This document shows positions 58,562 to 64,000 of a stretch of 64,000 nucleotides of DNA, piece after piece (within the stretch, counting starts at the first letter, position 1; each line of letters starts with the position of its first letter). The notes beneath the pieces are model-generated. The model did not search any database. It saw only the letters and a program-made list of their open reading frames with translations, and was not told the DNA's origin. This stretch comes from UBA5078 sp051252515 (GTDB lineage: Bacteria > Pseudomonadota > Gammaproteobacteria > Pseudomonadales > Pseudohongiellaceae), in NCBI GenBank assembly GCA_051252515.1, contig JBPOFS010000007.1, positions 124,001 through 188,000 of the forward strand, written 5' to 3'. Both the position numbers and the translations under genes were made by a program.

Positions 58562-60298
58562 TTAACCTTCTTCTAAACACTCGGGGCTAACATCGCGTGT
58601 AATAACAGCAATACTTTGGTCACCTCCATTTTTCAATAGGAAGTCTCTATACGCCACGAACCCAGAGAGATAATGCTCAACATCATCAATACGCACTCTG
58701 AACGCATGATGGCGAATAAAGAAACTTCCTACAATACGCGTTGGGTTTCGATAATACATAGCTAGCTCTGGCCAGAAATGCCCATTGAGTAGATGGTTCA
58801 CTCGAAAATTCAATGCTAACTGAAATTTTCTCATATCTAACTTTTCTAGAAGATGCCCAAACTTGTCATCTCGGCGTAACCTAGAGATCATTTTCTCCGT
58901 CGCCATCAACAATTCTAGCAAAGTAGGATACGTAGTAATGCGAGTGCGGATAAAGTCTAGATAATCAGAAATATTTTTAATACCAAACTCGTAGTATTCC
59001 GCTTTCGGTCGATAAAGGGTTAATTCATTAACGCAGTAGCTCAACCAATGGTCGTGGGTTTTCCAATACTCTTGCTCTATGAAATGTACGAATGCGCGTT
59101 CAACCATGTCAAGATACATTGAATTTTTAGTTAACCTATATAGACGCATCAACGCGAATGTTGCCTCCCCATCATAATAGATCACTCGAAATTCTTCTTT
59201 AACATCAAGGCTAGGGTAAGTCAGGACGTGCACAAATGAACCAGTATTTTCATTCTGCATTAATGAAATACCTAACGCCAACCTATCCAATAACTCTCTG
59301 TGCTCAATACTGGAGAAAAGTTCTGCATACTTCACTAGTGCGAGAATACACACGGCATTCCCACCTAGTTTTATTTCATTTCCAGTATCCAACAGAAAGG
59401 CGACCTTTCTATCGTCTACTAAACTCACAGTTTTTATAAGCTCATTAGTAAGAAACGAAATCGAAAGATCGATTGCTTTCTTTAGCTCTGAGTCGTTCGT
59501 AACCTCCCATGCTTCGAGCATCGCATAAGTTGTGCTGGCATGGCGCAAGGTATTATAGGTATTGATCGCCCTATCAAAGCACGGGTGCCAACCATAGCGA
59601 AACCTACCATTGTGTTTTAATTGTTTACTTAAATAGTGACTACCATCTTGAATAAGCTTTGTCACCGTTCCCACGTCTAGACCTACAATTCTTCGACCAG
59701 CATCAGGCCCAGAACGATACAGTAACTGTGGAGCTTCATCTGTACTACAAAAAACTCCTTGCGTTAGCAATACCCAGAGCTGTCGTTCATCATGAAAATC
59801 CGGAATAGCTTGCTTGAAGCGTTTTTCTGCATAGATTCTGAAATTATTCTCGTTCACTACCGCATGGTTTATATGTGATCCACCATAAAGCATCGCATTG
59901 GCATTTAATTCTTGTTCTAAGAACACCATTGAGAAAGCTGGATCCAATGCCAAGCCATAACGAAAGTAGTTGCGCTTCATAACCTTAAGGCTTGATCTAA
60001 GACCGTTCCAAGTAATGGATCGAACACCCATGACCCAGTCGACACGCAACCACTGCACATCAAGGCTTTCCTGCTCTACGATATCCATTGCCTTCTCAAC
60101 TAATTGGCACCATGTGTTCTCGAAATCATTTCCCACTTGGTGAACAACTTTCGCCCGCTCGTTTTTATTACACAGCGAAAGAAAAAGTGTACACCTAGGC
60201 GATGGAGCACCTGGGCCAACGCAATTGTCTTGGACAAGTGGAAGTACTTTATTTAGCAGAATTGCAAGAGACATTCGTCGACTTTTATTATCTCTCAC
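58562..60298 (-). CDS. Unknown 578-residue protein of a type I secretion operon
   Basis: The product is soluble, has no signal peptide and is mostly helical with repeated aromatic helices (RYGWHPCFDRAINTYNTLRH, FRVIYYDGEATFALMRLYRL), suggesting an alpha/alpha-toroid fold like six-hairpin glycosidases or epimerases. Start is GTG at 60298 (overlapping hlyD by 11 bp) or ATG at 60274. It is the last gene of the operon with TolC, ABC and HlyD genes. I cannot name the family. Operon linkage suggests it modifies or helps the secreted substrate. Confidence 0.75.
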   Translation of the reverse strand: MRDNKSRRMSLAILLNKVLPLVQDNCVGPGAPSPRCTLFLSLCNKNERAKVVHQVGNDFENTWCQLVEKAMDIVEQESLDVQWLRVDWVMGVRSITWNGLRSSLKVMKRNYFRYGLALDPAFSMVFLEQELNANAMLYGGSHINHAVVNENNFRIYAEKRFKQAIPDFHDERQLWVLLTQGVFCSTDEAPQLLYRSGPDAGRRIVGLDVGTVTKLIQDGSHYLSKQLKHNGRFRYGWHPCFDRAINTYNTLRHASTTYAMLEAWEVTNDSELKKAIDLSISFLTNELIKTVSLVDDRKVAFLLDTGNEIKLGGNAVCILALVKYAELFSSIEHRELLDRLALGISLMQNENTGSFVHVLTYPSLDVKEEFRVIYYDGEATFALMRLYRLTKNSMYLDMVERAFVHFIEQEYWKTHDHWLSYCVNELTLYRPKAEYYEFGIKNISDYLDFIRTRITTYPTLLELLMATEKMISRLRRDDKFGHLLEKLDMRKFQLALNFRVNHLLNGHFWPELAMYYRNPTRIVGSFFIRHHAFRVRIDDVEHYLSGFVAYRDFLLKNGGDQSIAVITRDVSPECLEEG

Positions 60299-61466
60299 GT
60301 AATGCCTGCCTTGCTTGCGTAATAGGGTTCATTAAATAATCGAAAACCGTTTTTTCACCGGTTCGAACATCAACAGTGGCAACCATTCCAGGAACAATAG
60401 GAAAACTATTTCCCTCACGGTCGACCAAAGCATCGCTGTCAGTTTCTATAAATACTCTGTAATAAAATAAATCCGGACGGATATCATCTTGAATCGTGTC
60501 TGGGGAAATAATTTTTACCTTACCCTCCATGTCGCCATACTTTGTGTAGTCGTAGGCAGTGATCTTTACTTTTGCTGCCTGCCCTGGGTAAATAAATGCA
60601 ATATCTCTTGGGGAAATTCGTGCCTCGACCATTAGCGTGTCGTCCAATGGCATAATAACCATAAGCTGACCATTAGGAGGAATAACCCCACCTTGCGTAG
60701 TCACTGCGATATCTTTCACTACACCACGAACTGGAGAGTACAAAGTTAATCTTGCAAGCGAATCTGCACGGCCTCGCACTACCGAGGATAAGGCTTCAGA
60801 CTCTGCTTGGGCTTTAGACAACTCCTCGCGCGCTAACACCAAATACTCTGAGCTTAGCTCATGGGCTTGCATCTCTAGATCCGAAAGTTCTCGACGTAAG
60901 CGAAGTACCTCCACATTGCTAGCAGCGCCAATTTTCTCAAGTGACTGGGTTAATTCTAATTCTTCACGCACTAATTGCTCGGAGACCTCGATCCCTTCCA
61001 AGGACTCAACTAATGCCTTCTGGCGTGTATTGTATAGTCGAGTTTCCATCGCTATCAGTTCAGGGTAGGCCGATAACGCAGAAGGAAATGCGAGCGGAAA
61101 TGCATTCACCTCTGATTCTAAGCGTGCAACGCGGGCCAGCATCGCACGATAACGGGACGAACTTTCATCTAGATTGGACTCCGTTTTCGTAAGGTCCAAT
61201 TGTGCAAGCACTTGACCTGCTTCAACAATATCTCCTTCGCTGACGTGAAGATCACGCAGTATCCCTCCCTCCAAGGACTGGATCACTTGCTCACGCGAAT
61301 TCGGTACGATACGCCCATCCCCTGTAGAAACTTCAGCCAAAGTGGCAAAATATGACCACGTCAACAACACGGCTAGGATTACAGCAAAAAAACTTACTAT
61401 GCGCGTCGAGCGTGACAATTGAGTATCGTCGATGACGTCTTCGTAGTGATTCCATGTAGTGTCCAT
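60288..61466 (-). CDS. HlyD-family type I secretion adaptor
   Basis: The 392-residue protein has one N-terminal membrane helix (about 22-40), GDGRIVPNSREQVIQSLEGG at the biotinyl-lipoyl half motif, a coiled-coil hairpin (about 95-240) and a C-terminal barrel (SPVRGVVKDIAVTTQGGV). It bridges the inner-membrane ABC transporter to TolC. Starts 2 bp after the ABC stop. Closest outline is LapC/HlyD of adhesin or RTX export. Confidence 0.92.
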   Translation of the reverse strand: MDTTWNHYEDVIDDTQLSRSTRIVSFFAVILAVLLTWSYFATLAEVSTGDGRIVPNSREQVIQSLEGGILRDLHVSEGDIVEAGQVLAQLDLTKTESNLDESSSRYRAMLARVARLESEVNAFPLAFPSALSAYPELIAMETRLYNTRQKALVESLEGIEVSEQLVREELELTQSLEKIGAASNVEVLRLRRELSDLEMQAHELSSEYLVLAREELSKAQAESEALSSVVRGRADSLARLTLYSPVRGVVKDIAVTTQGGVIPPNGQLMVIMPLDDTLMVEARISPRDIAFIYPGQAAKVKITAYDYTKYGDMEGKVKIISPDTIQDDIRPDLFYYRVFIETDSDALVDREGNSFPIVPGMVATVDVRTGEKTVFDYLMNPITQARQALRER

Positions 61467-61468
61467 GC

Positions 61469-63655
61469 TTAGCTTACTCCCGCAACTCGAGGAACGGCTT
61501 TTACACTACGCTTCGCCAAGGCAGTAAGCACTTTACTCTTGGTGTCGTCGATTGTGATTCTGCCATTCTCTATGACTATAATTCTATTCACTAGTGCCAA
61601 CATGCTAGTACGATGAGTCGCCACTATAAGTGTTCTTTCACCTAGCGAACTTGAAAGCCTTTCAATCAATTGTTTTTCAGATGCGTCATCAAACGCCGCA
61701 GTAGGTTCATCCAAAAGCAAAACATTAGGCTCTCTTAACATTAGCCTAGCCAACAATAAGGACTGCTGCTGCCCACCGGACATGCCCCCACCTCCCTCTA
61801 GGATCATGTGATCTAAACCTAGAGACAATCGCCGAACAAACTCATCGGCTCCGGTAAGCGCTAAGCTATTGAAAATATCATCATCACTAGCTTCCGGGGC
61901 ACCAAGGAGCAAGTTTTCACGTATAGTCCCATAGAACAGCTGTGAATTCTGTCCCATCAACATCACATCTCGACGCAAGTCGGCAACATCCAAATGCCCT
62001 AAATCAACACCATCCAGAATAACCTCACCCGATTTAGCTTCCAATGTTCCCGCTAAGGCCTGCAAGAGTGTGGATTTACCAGCCCCATTGCGTCCAAGAA
62101 TTGCGACGCGTTCTCCAGCTTTTATCGTAAGATTCGAAATCAGTAATGCCGCCTTTTTACTTTCAGCATACTGAAAGCTAGCCTGACTGAATTGATAGTC
62201 TCCCTGCAAATTTCCACGATGAATACGCTTTGTCGAAGCAACATTCTCAACACGCCGAGCCATCAACTCATCCAGACTCTGCATGGCAACTTTTGCTTGC
62301 TGCCAGCGGCTCATAAGCCCAGTAAGTTGAGACATAGGTGACATCATTCGCGAGGCTAGAATAGAAGAGGCAACCAATGCCCCTACTGACAAACTCCCTT
62401 GCATCACCATAGGAGCGCCAAACAACACCATGCTTGAGAATACGGCGCTCTGAACGTTCTGACTCCATACATTAAGATTACCCGCGATTCCACGAAGGCT
62501 TAGATTGACATTGGCAGTAATTGAATTGTAGTGATTCCATTGTTGCTGGAAACGCTGTTCGGCTTGTAAAGATTTAATGTCATCCAAGCCCTGAACAGTT
62601 TCGACTAACATCGCATTTCTTAGCGCAGATTCACGTAATGCTTCCCCCGCCAAACGACGTAATCGACGCTGAACAAGAAGACCTGGTAGCACAAGTAGAA
62701 AAACTGCTCCAATCGGCACTAACACCAGCGGGCCACTGATATGCCAAAGAATGAAGCAAAACAGGAAGAAAAACGGCATATCGGCAATGGCGACCATGCT
62801 GCTTGATGTCATTAGTTCGCGCACCTGCTCTAGCTCTCTTAACTGAGCAATGAAGGCACCTGTTGACCGGGGTTGATCTTCATTGCGAATTCTCAATGCA
62901 TGACCAAACACCCTATCAGAAACACGCAAATCCGCGCGTTTTCCCAGTAGATCACTTATGCGAACTCGAGCTCCGCGCAAAACAAACTCGAACACCAAAG
63001 CCAAAATCACTCCACTGAACAACACATAAAGAGTGGACATTGATTCGGCAGGAATTACTCGATCATAGACTTGCCGCGTAAACAGAATCCCAGCTAACGC
63101 CAGAACATTGGCCAACAATGAAGCCAATAGAACATGACCGTATGGACGCATATCCTGCAGAACTAGGCGACGAAACCAGTGCGCTTCGTAAGGTTTCACA
63201 TACTCATCTACGCGGGCATCGGGGATCGTTCGCGCAGGCCTTAGTAAGAATACATGCTCCACTTCCTGCATTAGCTCGTCGCAAGAAATACATGTTTTAG
63301 CACCACTTTCACCGCTTTGACGTAAACCAAGTCGTCCATCACTTGCTTGGCTTTCTACAACAGCCACATCTCCATCGCGGAACTGCACGACCACAGGTAA
63401 GCGCCATGATGCGAATTGTTTCTTCTCCACGACTCCTGGTGAGCATGACATTCCGACTTGTTTAGCGAGGCTCGCAAATACTGCAACTTTAGACTTTCCT
63501 TTACACCAAGCTGCCGCAATCCGAAGGTTTTCAACTGAATATTCTAGACGGTAGTGAGAGCAAACAGTCTGCATAGCTTCAATCCACGGTGCCAGATCAG
63601 CGCTATTTTCAATACTCGATTCAACTTGCTGTTTTTTTTCTTGTTTTTCTTCCAT
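61469..63655 (-). CDS. Type I secretion ABC transporter/permease, LapB-like
   Basis: The 728-residue protein has an N-terminal C39-like domain (about 1-140) without the catalytic Cys, a six-helix membrane domain and an ATPase domain with ILGRNGAGKST (Walker A), MSGGQQQSLLLARL (signature) and NVLLLDEPTAAFDD (Walker B). C39-like domains bind RTX/adhesin substrates without cleaving. LapB-type transporters export giant adhesins. Adjacent HlyD and TolC complete the tripartite system. Confidence 0.93.
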   Translation of the reverse strand: MEEKQEKKQQVESSIENSADLAPWIEAMQTVCSHYRLEYSVENLRIAAAWCKGKSKVAVFASLAKQVGMSCSPGVVEKKQFASWRLPVVVQFRDGDVAVVESQASDGRLGLRQSGESGAKTCISCDELMQEVEHVFLLRPARTIPDARVDEYVKPYEAHWFRRLVLQDMRPYGHVLLASLLANVLALAGILFTRQVYDRVIPAESMSTLYVLFSGVILALVFEFVLRGARVRISDLLGKRADLRVSDRVFGHALRIRNEDQPRSTGAFIAQLRELEQVRELMTSSSMVAIADMPFFFLFCFILWHISGPLVLVPIGAVFLLVLPGLLVQRRLRRLAGEALRESALRNAMLVETVQGLDDIKSLQAEQRFQQQWNHYNSITANVNLSLRGIAGNLNVWSQNVQSAVFSSMVLFGAPMVMQGSLSVGALVASSILASRMMSPMSQLTGLMSRWQQAKVAMQSLDELMARRVENVASTKRIHRGNLQGDYQFSQASFQYAESKKAALLISNLTIKAGERVAILGRNGAGKSTLLQALAGTLEAKSGEVILDGVDLGHLDVADLRRDVMLMGQNSQLFYGTIRENLLLGAPEASDDDIFNSLALTGADEFVRRLSLGLDHMILEGGGGMSGGQQQSLLLARLMLREPNVLLLDEPTAAFDDASEKQLIERLSSSLGERTLIVATHRTSMLALVNRIIVIENGRITIDDTKSKVLTALAKRSVKAVPRVAGVS

Positions 63656-63657
63656 GA

Positions 63658-64000
63658 TTATTCACTTCCTCGAGACATACTACTATCAATATCAAAAACA
63701 CTTCGCAGTTGTCCTACGCTATGTAAGCAGCCCATCTGTAACTGCCTGAGATCGAAAATGGTATCTTCTCGCTCAAAACGAGATTGATGTATTTCTTGCT
63801 CTGTATTGAGAATATCTAATAGTGTTCTCGTCCCAAGCGATAGGTATTGCTCACGATAAAGTGCCTGAGTATCCACTATGTTGACATAGCGTGATTCAAG
63901 GTATGCCAAACGATCGATATAACTACTAGTTTGGTCATGGGCCTCACGAAAACGGCGGCTCACTTCAAGCATCGCGACTTCTTTTCCTGCCCTCGCTGCT
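63658..64000 (-). CDS. TolC-family outer-membrane protein, partial
   Basis: Only the last roughly 114 codons are in the window; the gene runs off the right edge, with the frame open to 64000. The visible part has the TolC helix pattern YLESRYVNIVDTQALYREQY and GTRTLLDILNTEQEIHQSR, and ends with a soluble tail. This is the first gene of the type I secretion operon, LapE-like by position. Confidence 0.88.
   Translation of the reverse strand, partial: AARAGKEVAMLEVSRRFREAHDQTSSYIDRLAYLESRYVNIVDTQALYREQYLSLGTRTLLDILNTEQEIHQSRFEREDTIFDLRQLQMGCLHSVGQLRSVFDIDSSMSRGSE

Overview
The window looks like the chromosome of an aquatic or marine gammaproteobacterium. Evidence is the divergent trmJ/suhB pair, a gammaproteobacterial Tex, a LexA box of the classical CTGT-N8-ACAG type, and a LapBC-like type I secretion operon. 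Genus cannot be fixed from sequence alone. No rRNA, tRNA or CRISPR array was seen.

Region 1 (1-10.1 kb) is ordinary chromosome: a qmcA-nfeD membrane pair, a DUF5916 outer-membrane protein, an EamA transporter, a YciI-like protein, an AraC regulator divergent from a secreted collagen-like protein, a dienelactone hydrolase and a cytochrome b561-like protein. A short repeat family (core ATAAATGGGGTCAG, often as inverted pairs) sits at or just after the stop codons of four genes and has overwritten the 5' end of the EamA gene.

Region 2 (about 10.7-39.2 kb) is an integron gene-cassette array. About 31 attC-like sites (RYYYAAC ... GTTRRRY on the plus strand) separate short, mostly minus-strand genes. 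No working integrase gene is present. A plus-strand remnant of intI (about the first 40 codons, with an in-frame stop) lies at 39239, where an integron integrase is expected, so this is an integron that lost its integrase. attC sites are crisp near the intI remnant and degenerate at the far left. Cassette cargo includes a SIR2-HerA anti-phage pair, a defence-type reverse transcriptase, HEPN-like proteins, an orphan HicB, four GNAT acetyltransferases, homologues of erythromycin esterase and of aminoglycoside nucleotidyltransferase, a YidD/DUF4177/TM2 cluster and many unknown proteins.

Region 3 (39.4-51.7 kb) is core chromosome: tex, trmJ, a suhB homologue missing most metal ligands, a MATE transporter, a B12-binding radical SAM protein, a YdjA-like nitroreductase, an acyltransferase, a TetR regulator, an acyl-CoA dehydrogenase, a TauE/SafE permease and a DUF4097-like repeat protein.

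Region 4 (52.6-64.0 kb) holds a double-length UvrA (1861 residues, four ABC ATPase domains) behind a near-consensus LexA box, then a convergent type I secretion operon (TolC partial, ABC transporter, HlyD, and an unknown 578-residue protein).
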